NCBI GenBank assembly: GCA_046350295.1
Contig: JAXMAR010000047.1
Location: 1 to 54,802 of the forward strand
Direction: 5' to 3'
Source: JAXMAR01 sp046350295
GTDB taxonomy: Bacteria > Planctomycetota > Planctomycetia > Gemmatales > Gemmataceae
DNA length: 54,802 nucleotides
Part shown: one piece after another, positions 9,846 through 19,434 of the stretch
Position numbering within the stretch: position 1 is the stretch's first letter
Layout: each line of letters starts with the position of its first letter
Program-made: the position numbers and the translations under genes
The notes under the pieces: model-generated
The model's database searches: none
Seen by the model: the letters and a program-made list of their open reading frames with translations, nothing else
What the model was told of the DNA's origin: nothing

Positions 9846-10088
9846 CTAGCCGCGCTCGTTTTCCTGGCCGGGCGGCGGCGCGATCTCGGCAAACAAGCGG
9901 AAGCACGGCCGTTCTTGATTCGAGCACGCCTCCATGTTCACCGGGGCGCCGTCGGGCCCGGCGCTCTGGGAGGTCTGGTTGCACCAGAAGTCGATCATGC
10001 CGGCCTGGTACTCCGGGTCGTTCTCGAAATCTTCGCCCCAGACCTGCATCGATTTGCAGTTGAGGTAGCAGCAACGGGGGCAGTACAT
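9846..10088 (-). CDS. Small Cys-rich hypothetical protein
   Basis: An 80-residue protein starting MYCPRCCYLNCKSMQVWGED. Cys residues at 3, 6, 7 and 11 plus three later ones (FWCNQ, EACSNQ, PCFRLF) suggest a small zinc-binding fold. It lies about 40 bases after the E2 gene, on the same strand, and may be the last gene of that operon. I do not recognise the family. Confidence 0.55.
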   Translation of the reverse strand: MYCPRCCYLNCKSMQVWGEDFENDPEYQAGMIDFWCNQTSQSAGPDGAPVNMEACSNQERPCFRLFAEIAPPPGQENERG

Positions 10089-10129
10089 GATGTCGCTCCA
10101 GCTTCACTCGAGGAATGTCCTGCCAGGCT

Positions 10130-11363
10130 CTACACGAGCAGCTCGCCCGGCTTTTGCAGCCGGCGGATGATGGCGTTGCCGAAGGCGCAGCCGACCGCTC
10201 CGTCGAGGACGCGGTGGTCGAACGAGAACGAAAGATACAGCATGTCCGCCGGCTTGAGCTGGCCGGCGCCGTCGTAGATCGGGCGCTTGACGATCTTGCC
10301 CATGCCGAGGATGCCGACCTGCGGATGCGGAATGATCGGGGCGGCGAACAGGCCGCCGATATTGCCGATGGAGGTGATCGTGAACGTGCCGCCGACGAGA
10401 TCGTCGCGTTTGCTCTTGCCGGTGCGCGCCCTCCTCGGAGAGGCGGCTCGATGGTCCTGGCGATATCGACAGGCGAAGCTGTCGGCGTCGCGCACGACGG
10501 GGACGAAGCGCCCGGAACGGAGACGGCGACTCCGATGTAGTAGCGATCGTGCAGGACGATCTCGCCCTTGTATCATCCAGCAGCCGCCTTGGCGAGCAGC
10601 ACCTCCAGGCCAGCAGCAGCCCACCGCCGAAGGCCAGATGCCGGTGAAGCCCGCCCGCGCAGCGGCCATGCAGCTCGCGCATGTCGCGTGACGCACCAGG
10701 TCGACCAGCAATGTACTCGTCGGCTGCACGTAGGTAGTGCAGGCCAGTCGCCCGGTAGTCCACGTATGCTCGGCGATGGCGCGGCGGTTGCCGGCGCCGT
10801 GCCGTGCCGGGGACCCCGTAGTCACCTGCACGACCAGCGCCTTCCTTGCGCCCGTCCTTGCCGGACTGAAGATGAGGGCCAGATCCTCGATCAGCACCCG
10901 GCCCTGCGGACCGGAGCCGTGAACGGTCGCGAGGTCGAGGCCGAGCTGCGGGCGAGGACGCGCACGGACGGGGCCGCTTTCACGGCGGCACGACTCGCGG
11001 GTTCGCGCGGTAGCCGTCGGGCCGTTCAGGTCGGCAGCAGCCGGCCGCTTCTCATGCGCCGCCGCGGCGGCCTGCGCCTGGTCGAGGTCGGCTGCCCACG
11101 GTGGCGTGGCGGCTTGTCAATCGCCTTTTCCCCTTCGGCTGATACGAGAGGATGACGGCGCCGATCTTGACCTTCTGCCCTTCTTCGAGGTTGACGCGCT
11201 CGATGGTCCCCGCGAAGGGGGCGGGGACCTCCATGGTCGCTTTGTCGGTGAGGACCTCGAGCAGATTCTGCCCCGGCCGGACGGTTTCCCCGGGCTTGAC
11301 CAGCCAGCGCACGGTCTCCGCTTCGTAGACGCCTTCGCCGAGCTCGGGGAGGTGAAAGTCCAT
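10130..11363 (-). pseudogene. Dihydrolipoamide acyltransferase (E2) of a 2-oxoacid dehydrogenase complex, frameshifted
   Basis: The gene starts at 11363 with an intact lipoyl domain: MDFHLPELGEGVYEAETVRW, and DKATMEV around the lipoylated Lys. A peripheral subunit-binding domain follows in another frame (PSVRVLARKLGLDL, with GSGPQGRVLIEDL). The catalytic domain ends in frame with ITSIGNIGGLF, the active-site motif FDHRVLDGA and RLQKPGELLV before the stop at 10130. E2 moves the acyl group from E1 to CoA on its lipoyl arm. Several single-base frame changes lie between 10430 and 11120. The gene follows E1 alpha and E1 beta, so the complex is pyruvate- or branched-chain-type. The exact substrate cannot be told from the sequence. 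The frameshifts may be sequence errors, since all domains are recognisable. Confidence 0.8.
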
Positions 11364-11376
11364 GGCGAGGGTCCAC

Positions 11377-11617
11377 TCAGTTGCGATGCGTCCGGTTCAA
11401 TATGGCGTTCGAAAGGACTTCGAGGGCATCCGCTCCCGAGCCGTCCGTCTTGTCTTTGGTCCGCTGCCGGCGTTTTTGCTGGAGAACGCGCAAGCGCGCC
11501 TGGATGTCTGCCGGTGACAGGTCATCGTCGATCGATTCGGCGACGGCCTCTAGCACCTTGCGGCGTCCAAAAAAGGCGAGTAGAGGTCAATCTGGAGACG
11601 TAAAAACTTCCCGTCAT
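11377..11617 (-). pseudogene. Small gene between E1 beta and E2, probably frameshifted
   Basis: Between E1 beta and E2 a coding-like stretch of about 80 codons is visible. An ATG at 11617 has an AAAGGA ribosome-binding site eight bases upstream. The better-conserved looking part is in another frame: VLEAVAESIDDDLSPADIQA, then RLRVLQQKRRQRTKDKTDG, ending NRTHRN at 11377-11379. One missing G near 11555 would join DLYSPFLDAAR to VLEAVAES. The product would be a small acidic-then-basic helical protein. I do not recognise a family, and it may be specific to this operon type. Confidence 0.35.
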
Positions 11618-11629
11618 GTATCAATTCCT

Positions 11630-12690
11630 TTACGCCGCCTCGGTCGCCACTTCTTTGATGGCCCGCTTCACGTCCATTTCCTGCGGCACGGAGTTGCTCT
11701 CGTAGACCTTGTTGAGGCCGATGCCCGGGACGTGCTTACCCGCGAGGACGCGGGGCCGGGCGACCAGGTCGTAGAACAATTCGTCGACGACGCGCCGCAG
11801 CAGGTGCTCGCCGAAGTTCGTCACCTCCGTGTCCTCGTTGACGATCAGGATGCGGCCCGTCTTCAGGACACTGGCGCGGAGCGCCGGCCAATCGTAAGGG
11901 AAAATGCTGCACAGGTCGATCACGTCGAACGTGAAGCCCTCTTCCTGCGCCAGCTGATCCGCGGCCCGCACGCACATGGGCAGCGTCCGGCCATAGCTGA
12001 CCACCGTCGCGCTCGTCCCCTCGCGCACCAGGGACGCCTCCCCTAGAGGGACGAAATACTCCTCCACCTCCGGCCAGCGAGGCTCCCAGCCCGAGCGGTC
12101 GCCGACCGGGGCGTCGATGCGCTCCTTCAGCTCGTTCTCGTCGGCCGGCTCACCGGGGATCCGCTTGTCCCCTTTCGCACGCTTGGCAGCAGGCAGGAGC
12201 ACCATCACCGGGTTCGGATCGGCGATGGCCGAGCATGAGACCGTAGCCGTCGAGCGGGTTGGACGGCATGACGATCTTCCAGCCGGCAAGCCGGCTGGCG
12301 AGGCTCTCGAAGCTGTGGCTGTGGTAGAGGCTGCCGCGGATGCCGGAGCCGGACGGCGTCATGAGCACGATCGGCATATCGTAGTGCCCGGCCCCCGCCC
12401 AGCGCTTGGTTGCCGGCGATCTTGAGGAGGTCGATGGTATTGAAGCCATAGTCGCAGAACTGAATCTCGCACACGAAAGGCCGGCCGCCGGCGTGCAGGC
12501 GATCCCCATCGCAGCGCCGATGATGCCGCGGCTCATCGAGCGGCGTGTTCCAGGCGGTCGAGACCTTGCGTGGCGGTGAAGACGCCGCCCAGGGGTGGAG
12601 CCCGACATCCTCGCCGAAGACGTCGGTGACGCCGAGGTGAGTCTCCCCGTAATGCAGCGCGAGACGGACGGCTTGAACGAGCGTGGCCAT
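11630..12690 (-). pseudogene. 2-oxoacid dehydrogenase E1 beta subunit, frameshifted
   Basis: The start MATLVQAVRLALHYGETHLG at 12690 lies three bases after the E1 alpha stop, as expected for translational coupling. The pyrimidine-binding domain is seen in pieces: DVFGEDVG, GAAMGIACTPAAG, EIQFCDYGFN and SGSGIRGSLYHSHSFE. The C-terminal transketolase-type domain is intact from about 12289 to 11630: GEASLVREGTSATVVSYGR, ILIVNEDTEVTNFGEHLLRR and the end DVKRAIKEVATEAA. About three frame changes fall in 12200-12610. E1 beta forms the alpha2beta2 thiamine diphosphate decarboxylase with E1 alpha. Motifs are preserved across frames, which suggests sequencing indels. Confidence 0.82.
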
Positions 12691-12693
12691 GAA

Positions 12694-13773
12694 TCAATCC
12701 GGCAATCCCGTGTAATCCCTTGGGTAGACCTTGTCGACCGGGCTGGGCGCGTAGGTGAACAGCGCGACGTCCTCCGGCTCCGGCCGCTTCTCCTGCATGG
12801 CCTGGGCCACGGCGGCGTCGACCTCCTCGCCCGCCTCGTGGCGCACCAGCTCGAGCGCCTCGTTGGTCGTGAGCCGGGCTTCGACGAGGCGTTTCTCGAA
12901 TACCTCGATGCAATCGGGATCGCTGGAGCGCGGCGCCCCGCTCGACGAGGAGTGGCCGTAGAGCCGGGCGACCCGGGCTTCGATCATCGCCGGCTTGCGC
13001 TCGCGCCGGCAATGCTCCATCACGCGCTGGATGGTGAACCAGCTCGCGACCGGATCGTTGCCGTCGACCACTTCGCCGGGGATGCCGAAGGCGCGGCCGC
13101 GGCTGATGATCGGCTCGGCGGCGTGCTGCGTGCAATAAGGTGTGGAGATGCCCCAGCCGTTGTTCATCACGATCATCAGCAAGGGGAGCGGGTTAGAGGG
13201 GCGGCTGCTCCAGAGCAGACACGACGCGAAGTCCCCCTCGGCGGTCCCCGCATCGCCGCCGATGACGATGGTGATGCCGTCGCCGCCGTGCCGCTTTTGC
13301 ACGATCGCCGAGCCGGGAGCCTTCACCCACTGGATGCCGATGACCGACATGATCGGCGGAATGTTCCAGTCCTTGCGGCAGAAATGGCCCGGGAAGTTGC
13401 GGCCGCGCGAGTGGGGGTCGGTGGCCGTCATCGCCATCTGGCGGATGCCGTCGATCACGGGCATGCCCATGGCGACCAGGGTGGCGCTGTTGCGGTAGTG
13501 CAGATGGAGGAAGTCGTAGTCGGGGCCCTCCCCCTTCTTGATCTGGAGGCCGAGGGCGGCGTTGAAGGCCTCCTCGCCCGGCCCGCCGATCCAGAAGAAG
13601 CCCTCGCCGGACTTGGACATCTTGATCATGCGCTCTTCCATGACGCGGGCGCGGACCATGACGCGGTGCAACTCCAGGCAGCGCTCGATGGGCAGGAAGT
13701 TATCGCCGTCCGCAAGACCGGCGACGGGGCGAGGCTTACGCGACGAGACGGGAGGGGCGGTCTTGTTAGCCAT
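12694..13773 (-). CDS. 2-oxoacid dehydrogenase E1 alpha subunit
   Basis: A 359-residue thiamine diphosphate enzyme subunit that decarboxylates a 2-oxoacid and passes the acyl group to the E2 lipoyl arm. The TPP/Mg motif is visible as GGDAGTAEGDFASCLLW ... LMIVMNNGWGIS, and the phosphorylation-loop equivalent as ARVARLYGHSSSSG. The start at 13773 (MANKTAPPVSS) is preferred because AAGGAATC precedes it. The frame is open 10 codons further, to 13803. It is the first gene of the operon that continues with E1 beta and E2. The E1 alpha/E1 beta split is typical of branched-chain or Gram-positive-type pyruvate complexes. No E3 gene is visible here. Confidence 0.88.
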   Translation of the reverse strand: MANKTAPPVSSRKPRPVAGLADGDNFLPIERCLELHRVMVRARVMEERMIKMSKSGEGFFWIGGPGEEAFNAALGLQIKKGEGPDYDFLHLHYRNSATLVAMGMPVIDGIRQMAMTATDPHSRGRNFPGHFCRKDWNIPPIMSVIGIQWVKAPGSAIVQKRHGGDGITIVIGGDAGTAEGDFASCLLWSSRPSNPLPLLMIVMNNGWGISTPYCTQHAAEPIISRGRAFGIPGEVVDGNDPVASWFTIQRVMEHCRRERKPAMIEARVARLYGHSSSSGAPRSSDPDCIEVFEKRLVEARLTTNEALELVRHEAGEEVDAAVAQAMQEKRPEPEDVALFTYAPSPVDKVYPRDYTGLPD

Positions 13774-14175
13774 GATTCCTTGGGCTGGCGGTGGCGCCGA
13801 CATCGGTGCGTTCTCTCTATCCGCGGGCGAGAAAGCCGCATTTCCTTCTATCGGTCGGGGCAGGGCGGACAGGCGGCGTATTCAGCGATCGCGCGGCCGC
13901 AAAACCCCCATGATTATTGTACGTTCCGTTTCGGTAAGCTGGAGGGGCGCACCGAGGTTCCTCTTTCGTTTGCGCGAAATGGCGTGCTTCTTCCCCGCCG
14001 CAAAACTCCCAGTCTGCGCCGGTTGACCCGAGGCTTGTCTCCGCTTCGGTCAAACCGACCGGCCTCCCGTTTTGGGTTGCGGCGACAGAACCGCTCCTGG
14101 GACGGGATGACGCATGCAAAAAACTGCGTCGCCTCGTCCAGAATCGCGGCTTGTCGCCGCACCCGCACGGCCGCG
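13774..14175. other. Intergenic region upstream of the E1 alpha operon
   Basis: About 400 bases without a convincing gene, of lower GC than the flanks in places. An open frame at 13914-14168 (minus) is Arg-rich and has no ribosome-binding site, so I do not call it. The region should hold the promoter of the dehydrogenase operon. I see no clear palindromic operator. Confidence 0.4.
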
Positions 14176-16677
14176 TCATTTTTTCGTCGACAGCATCTCC
14201 TGCACCTGGCGCAGGCATTCTTCGAGGTGGGCGCGGGTGAGCGCGTCCGCGGATTGCGGCAGCGACGCCTCGAGGTCCTTGCGCAGACCGCTCAGGCCGG
14301 CGCGGGCGACCGCGGCGAAATCCGTGGCCCGCGCGCCGGTCAGCGGCACGACGTCATCGCCGATCGGCAACACGACCTTCGGCGTCGCGCTTTCCTTCGG
14401 ATTCAGCTCGTCCTTGATCAGCTCGAGGTAGGCGCGCTGGAGCTGTCGCCGCACGGCGTCCACCTTCGGCTGCTTCTGCTTCAGCTCCGTCCACAGGCCG
14501 GCTTGCAGGTCGAGGAAGAACTCCAGCGGCGAATAAGCCTCCTCGGGATTGACGACCTCCTCGTCCTCGAGCAGCTTGAAGCGGCGCCCGCTCAGCAGGC
14601 TGCTGAGCAGCGCCTTTTGCTGGCCCGCGATGTCGTCGGCGACGCCGATGTACTTGAAGCGGTTGACGATCACCGGGTTGAGCAGGTTGCGCGGCGTCGT
14701 GAAGGCGTGCTCGTTCAGGAAGACGACGGCCTGCTTCTGCTTCGCCTTCGGCAAACGGATGAACGTCTCCGAGCCGCGGCCGCCGAGCGTGCGCTGCTCG
14801 ACGACGCCGCCGACCATTTTGGCGACGCTGCCCAGCCAGTTGGAGCGGTGCTTCAGCATCGCCTTGTAGGTGTCCTGCAGCAAGCTGAAATCTTCCCCCA
14901 GCTCGGTGGTCGCCGACAGGAGCATGTCCGTCACGCGGTCCAGGTTCTTCAGGCCCAACGCGGTCGCTTCGATCGCGTCGTCGCCGATGTTCTCCATCTT
15001 CACGGTCGGATCCACCGTCGACGGGCCGTCCTCGCCGCCGAAGCGCAGCCAGGGTTCGTCCATCTGCTTGGCGGCCCACTTGTCGAGCGTCGAGCGCTCC
15101 TCGTCGGGGACCTTCGCGGACTTGATCGGCGTGTAGCCCCACTCGATGGCGAAATGATCGTACGGGCCGATCATCGGAATGAGACTCTTCACGCCGTCCT
15201 CGGGCTGGGCGACGTAGTTGAAGCGGCCGTACGCCATGATCGAGGCGACCGTGCCGTGCGTCTTGGCGAAGGCCGGATCGCGTAGCTGCTTGATGCTGTA
15301 GGCGGAGCTGGCCCGGTGGTTGTGGCGCAGGCCGAGGGTGTGGCCTACTTCGTGCGCGGTGACGTAGCGCAGCAGGTCGCCGGTGAGGTCGTCGGGCAGG
15401 GGCAGCTTGGCGGCGCGGGCGTCGGAAGCGGCGCATTGCACGAAGTACCACTGCTGCACCAGCTTCTGGATGTCGTGCCAGAAGATGATGTGGGCGGAGA
15501 TGATCTCGCCGGAGCGCGGGTCGTGAACGTGCGGGCCCATGGCGTTCTGCGTGGGATCGGCGACCCAGCGGATGACGGAGTAACGCGCATCCTCGGGATC
15601 CCAGTTCGGGTCCTCGGCGCGGCTCGGCGCGTCCTTGCAGATGATGGCGTTCTTGAAGCCGGCTTTCTCGAAGGCCGGTCGCCAATCCTCGACCCCCTGC
15701 CTCATGTAGTTGCGCCACTTCTCCGGGATCTCCCGGCTCAGGTAGAACACGATCGGCTTGACCGGCTCGGAGACCGCCGCCGCCGGGTCCTTTTTCTCCA
15801 GCCGGAAACGGGCGATGAATTGCTTCTTCATCATCCACGGCTTCTCGGTCGAATAGTCCTCGAACGAGCGCGTGAAGAAGCCGACGCGCGGATCGAAGTA
15901 GCGGCCCATCATCGGCTCGTCCGGCAGGAGGACCATGCTGTAATGGGCCAGGATGGACATGCTCTTGCCGCCGCCCGCCACGCCGCCGAACTTGCGCGGC
16001 GGACCGGGGGACGGCGTCGGCGCCGGCGCGGCGGCCGCCGCGCCGCGGAAGGTGAGAAGGACGCGCGTCTCGATGTTGGTCGGGAACGCTTTCACCTCCT
16101 CGAGCCAGGAGCGGTCGTTATCGATGGCGCCGCCGCCGACCGCGTTCTTGACGGACAATTCGGCGATGTCGCTGGTGTACAGCGACGTGGCGTTGATGAC
16201 CGGCGCCTTGTCCTTCCCCTCTGCCTCGACGCTGAAGGAGGCGATGATGCTCGACTGCATGGCCGATTCCACGGCCTGGGCGATCGCCTTGGGCCCGGCC
16301 CGCTTCTCGAAGACGACCTGCCAGAGATAGACCTTGAGGCCGCGGCGGTCCCACTTGATGTAGTTCTTCGCCCCCGACTTGCCGCCCCAGCCCGCCCCCG
16401 GCGGGGCCTTGGCGACCTCGCTCGTCCACAGCATCAGCTTGTCGTAGACGGCCGGCGGAATCTCGAAGTACACCTTGTCGTCGATGCGGTGCACGGTGAA
16501 GACGCCCTTGGTCGTCTTGGCGGCGGGCGTGATGACTTCCTCGTATTTCTTGAGGCCGCCGGCCTTGGCTTTCTTCTCGAACTTCGGTTTTTCGTCACCG
16601 GCCCGGGCCGAGCCGAGGCCGAAGACGAAGGAGACAGCGAGCAAGCAGGCGAGGGGACGAGCCCAGCGTGGCGACAT
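14176..16677 (-). CDS. Secreted zinc metalloprotease of the DUF5117/DUF4953 type
   Basis: An 833-residue protein starting MSPRWARPLACLLAVSFVFG with a signal peptide ending near SARA-G. The N-terminal half (VYFEIPPAVYDKLMLWTSEV, MVLLPDEPMMGRYFDPRVGF) fits DUF5117. The C-terminal half carries the zinc-binding motif AHEVGHTLGLRHNHRASS (HExxHxxGxxH, metzincin-like) and the segments SIMAYGRFNYVAQPEDG and FVQCAASDAR. This is the large family of periplasmic or secreted zinc-dependent metalloproteases frequent in Bacteroidetes and planctomycetes. The start at 16677 is chosen for the signal peptide. The 127-base gap to the next gene upstream shows nothing else. Substrate unknown. Confidence 0.88.
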   Translation of the reverse strand: MSPRWARPLACLLAVSFVFGLGSARAGDEKPKFEKKAKAGGLKKYEEVITPAAKTTKGVFTVHRIDDKVYFEIPPAVYDKLMLWTSEVAKAPPGAGWGGKSGAKNYIKWDRRGLKVYLWQVVFEKRAGPKAIAQAVESAMQSSIIASFSVEAEGKDKAPVINATSLYTSDIAELSVKNAVGGGAIDNDRSWLEEVKAFPTNIETRVLLTFRGAAAAAPAPTPSPGPPRKFGGVAGGGKSMSILAHYSMVLLPDEPMMGRYFDPRVGFFTRSFEDYSTEKPWMMKKQFIARFRLEKKDPAAAVSEPVKPIVFYLSREIPEKWRNYMRQGVEDWRPAFEKAGFKNAIICKDAPSRAEDPNWDPEDARYSVIRWVADPTQNAMGPHVHDPRSGEIISAHIIFWHDIQKLVQQWYFVQCAASDARAAKLPLPDDLTGDLLRYVTAHEVGHTLGLRHNHRASSAYSIKQLRDPAFAKTHGTVASIMAYGRFNYVAQPEDGVKSLIPMIGPYDHFAIEWGYTPIKSAKVPDEERSTLDKWAAKQMDEPWLRFGGEDGPSTVDPTVKMENIGDDAIEATALGLKNLDRVTDMLLSATTELGEDFSLLQDTYKAMLKHRSNWLGSVAKMVGGVVEQRTLGGRGSETFIRLPKAKQKQAVVFLNEHAFTTPRNLLNPVIVNRFKYIGVADDIAGQQKALLSSLLSGRRFKLLEDEEVVNPEEAYSPLEFFLDLQAGLWTELKQKQPKVDAVRRQLQRAYLELIKDELNPKESATPKVVLPIGDDVVPLTGARATDFAAVARAGLSGLRKDLEASLPQSADALTRAHLEECLRQVQEMLSTKK

Positions 16678-16804
16678 GGATTGGCTCCGTGAACAAGAGA
16701 AGATTGTGCGAATGTGCTTCTGTCCTAACACACCGGACAGGCGTTGACCAGAGGCTGGGCATTTTTGCGGGGTTCCCGGCAGGGCGGAGCGTGGCAGAAG
16801 GCGC

Positions 16805-18052
16805 TTACGGTTTGGTGACGGCCATCAAAAAGGTGGGATTGAGCGCCTCGAAGCGCAGCGTCTCCATCTGCTCGGCGCCGCGGGCCAGGTTGACGAGCAA
16901 GGCGCTCACCGGCTTGGACAGGGTTTTCAGCGCGCGGTAGGCGGCGCTGAGCGATTCCAGACTGGCGACGTGGACCACCATCCGCCCGCCGGGCCTGAGC
17001 GCGGCGTAGGCCGCCTCGAGGAGACGGACCGCTTCCTTGCCGGTGCCCCCCACGAAGATCGCGTCCGGGGCCGGCAAGCCCATGAAGACCGCCGGGGCGA
17101 TCCCGTGGACCGCCTTCAGGTTGTGTACGCCGAAGGTGGCGGCGTTGGCCACGATCAGGTGATAGTCGGCGACGTCCTGCTCGATGGCGTAGACCATGCC
17201 GCGCGTCGCGAGCTGGGCCGCTTCGATGGCCACGGAACCGGAGCCGGCGCCGATGTCCCAGACGACGCTTTCCGCCGCCAGGTCGAGCTGCGCCAGCGCG
17301 ATCGCCCGCACTTCGGCCTGAGTGATCAGCCCGCTCTTGGGGCGGCTCTGGGCGAAGATATCGTCGGGATTGCCGAAGCGGCGGAATCGCTGCGTGATGC
17401 GCTGCTGATCGGGCCGTCCCGGCTTTCGCTTGAGGATCATCACGTTGAGCGAGTCGAACTCCATGGTCGCGAGGTCGCTCAGCTCTCCTTGCGTGACGCG
17501 CTCCTTCGGGCCGCCCAGGTTTTCGCAGACGTAGGCGCGGAAATAGTCGATGCCGCGAGCCAGCAGCGCCTTGGCGATGGTGGGCGGGTCCTCGTGCTCG
17601 CTGGTGAACAGACCCACGGTTTCGGCGGTGCGAATGCGGTCGAGGACGCTTTCGAGCGGATGGCTGGCGAGGTTGGTGAGGTACGCCTCCTCCCAGCTTT
17701 CCTTGACGCGGGCGAAGGCGAGCTGCATGGTGGAGACGTGCGGCAGGACCTCGAAGCGCTCCTTGCCGAGGCGGTCACACAGAAAGTGGGCGACGCCGTA
17801 GAACAAGGGATCGCCGCTCGCCACGACGACGATGCGCTTGGCGCCGTCTTCCTTCTCCAGCGTCTGCACGACTTCCTGCAGGTCCGTGCCGATGACGAGG
17901 CGCTGCGCCGTCAGTTCCGGGATGCGCCCCAGCGTCGGCTCCGAGCCGAGGACGAGGTCGGCATTCTGAAGCAGCTCGCGTGCCCGCCCGGTGAGGCCCG
18001 CGAGGCCGTCGCCGCCGACGCCGATGATGTGGATCTTCGCTTCCGCCGCCAC
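16805..18052 (-). CDS. cobL: Precorrin-6Y C5,15-methyltransferase (CbiE-CbiT fusion)
   Basis: A 415-residue fused enzyme of cobalamin (corrin ring) synthesis. The N-terminal CbiE-type part (about 1-205) has the tetrapyrrole methylase features IHIIGVGGDGLAGLTGRA and VVVASGDPLFYGVA. The C-terminal CbiT-type part (about 235-415) is a class I methyltransferase with the SAM-binding motif VVWDIGAGSGSVAIEAA and PDAIFVGGTGKEA. Together they methylate C5 and C15 and decarboxylate the ring. Length and domain order match CobL. No other cob/cbi gene lies in this window, so the pathway genes must be elsewhere. It is divergent from amrB, with about 150 bases between them. Confidence 0.92.
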   Translation of the reverse strand: MAAEAKIHIIGVGGDGLAGLTGRARELLQNADLVLGSEPTLGRIPELTAQRLVIGTDLQEVVQTLEKEDGAKRIVVVASGDPLFYGVAHFLCDRLGKERFEVLPHVSTMQLAFARVKESWEEAYLTNLASHPLESVLDRIRTAETVGLFTSEHEDPPTIAKALLARGIDYFRAYVCENLGGPKERVTQGELSDLATMEFDSLNVMILKRKPGRPDQQRITQRFRRFGNPDDIFAQSRPKSGLITQAEVRAIALAQLDLAAESVVWDIGAGSGSVAIEAAQLATRGMVYAIEQDVADYHLIVANAATFGVHNLKAVHGIAPAVFMGLPAPDAIFVGGTGKEAVRLLEAAYAALRPGGRMVVHVASLESLSAAYRALKTLSKPVSALLVNLARGAEQMETLRFEALNPTFLMAVTKP

Positions 18053-18203
18053 GTCCGCGATCCCTTTTCTTTCCGGTCTGCCGCCGTTACGATGGTAGCG
18101 AGTTCACGATAGGCGACAGACAGGGGGTTACTTTATGATCCCCGCCGATGGACGGCACGCGCCGGAGCCAAGTACTACCGGCTTCGTCATTGAATCCGCC
18201 GCC

Positions 18204-19415
18204 ATGAACAAGCACCGGCCCTGCCTCCGCCCGTTCCTCCGCAAAGCGCAAGATCCGCGCGACCCGGATCATTTCTATCTCGTCGACTCCCTCGGCCTGA
18301 GCCATCCGGCCCGGCTCACGATCCCGGAAACCCTTTGTCTCGACTTCCTTGACGGGCACAACACCCCGCGCGACATCCATCAGGCGTCGAGCCGTCTCAA
18401 TGGCTTCGCGCTCCCGTCGCTCGAGCACGTGGTTCGTCTCGTCGACCGCCTCGACGCCGGCCTCCTGCTCGACGGTCCGCGCTTTCGCCGCATCCTCGAC
18501 GATCCCATCCGCCCGCCGCGCTGCATCGGCTGCTATGACGCCGACCCGGCGATCTTGCGGGAGCAGCTCACCGACCTGTTTCAGCGCGGGGCCGGCCTGC
18601 CGCGCCCGCGCACCCCCGGATCGCCGCGCCTGCGCGCCGTCCTCGTGCCGCACATGGACTACGCCCGTGGCGGTCTCGCCTACACCTGGGGCTTCAAGGA
18701 GCTGGCGGAGAAAACGGATGCGTCCCTCTTCGTCGTCATCGGCACGTCCCATTACAGCCGGCATCGTCTCAGCCTGACGCGCAAGTCCTTCCAGACCCCG
18801 CTCGGCGTCGTCCCGACCGATCAAGCGTTCGTCGACCGCGTCGTCGCTCAGTATGGCCCCGGCCTCTTCGACGACGAGCATCCCGCCCACTTCCCCGAGC
18901 ATTCCGTCGAGCTGGAGGTCGTCTTCCTGCAGTATCTCTTCGAAGAAAGGCGCCCGATCCGGATCGTGCCGCTCGTCGTCGGCTCGTTCAACGACTGCGT
19001 CCTCACCGGGGCGCAGCCGGGCGAGAAGCCGGATGTCGGGCGCATGATCGACGCTCTCAAGACAGCGGAGGCGCAGACGCCCGAGCCGATCTGCTATGTC
19101 ATCAGCGGCGACCTGGCGCACATCGGGCCCAAGTTCAACGGCGGCGGCGAGATCCTGACCGTCGGCCTCATGGAGCAGAGCGAACGCCAGGACCGGCTGC
19201 TGATGCGGCACGCGGCCCAGGGGGACATGCGGCGTTACTTCGACGTCATCGCCCGGGAAGGGGACCGTCGCAACATTTGCGGGCTGCCGCCCACCTACCT
19301 GACCGTCGAAGCGGCCGACGCGCGGCGCGGCGAGTTGCTGGCCTATGATCGGTTTGTCGATCCCAGCGGGAAAGAGAGCGTGAGCTTCGCGAGCATGGCG
19401 TTCTATTCGCGGTGA
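18204..19415 (+). CDS. amrB: AmmeMemoRadiSam system protein B (MEMO family)
   Basis: A 403-residue protein with the MEMO/dioxygenase-like fold in its C-terminal two thirds: LVPHMDYARGGLAYTWGFKE, FVVIGTSHYSRHR, DEHPAHFPEHSVELEVVFLQ and YVISGDLAHIGPKF. The His residues of these motifs match the metal-site positions of the family. The N-terminal third resembles the extension in which GHNTPRDIHQ is found in planctomycete homologues. The family usually occurs with AmmeR- and radical-SAM partners, but neither is adjacent here, and the reaction is not established. The start at 18204 (MNKHRPCLRPFLRKAQD) is preferred to 18135. Confidence 0.85.
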   Translation: MNKHRPCLRPFLRKAQDPRDPDHFYLVDSLGLSHPARLTIPETLCLDFLDGHNTPRDIHQASSRLNGFALPSLEHVVRLVDRLDAGLLLDGPRFRRILDDPIRPPRCIGCYDADPAILREQLTDLFQRGAGLPRPRTPGSPRLRAVLVPHMDYARGGLAYTWGFKELAEKTDASLFVVIGTSHYSRHRLSLTRKSFQTPLGVVPTDQAFVDRVVAQYGPGLFDDEHPAHFPEHSVELEVVFLQYLFEERRPIRIVPLVVGSFNDCVLTGAQPGEKPDVGRMIDALKTAEAQTPEPICYVISGDLAHIGPKFNGGGEILTVGLMEQSERQDRLLMRHAAQGDMRRYFDVIAREGDRRNICGLPPTYLTVEAADARRGELLAYDRFVDPSGKESVSFASMAFYSR

Positions 19416-19434
19416 TTGTTCCCCGCTTCTCTTC

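Noticed and set aside
13914..14168. An 84-codon minus-strand frame upstream of the metalloprotease stop
   Set aside because: Arg-rich, no RBS, no recognisable motif. Treated as intergenic.
12595..15285. An 896-codon plus-strand open frame
   Set aside because: It runs antisense across E1 alpha and the metalloprotease, has the Asp/Arg/Val-rich composition of a GC-rich shadow frame, and shows no domain. The minus-strand genes carry clear motifs.
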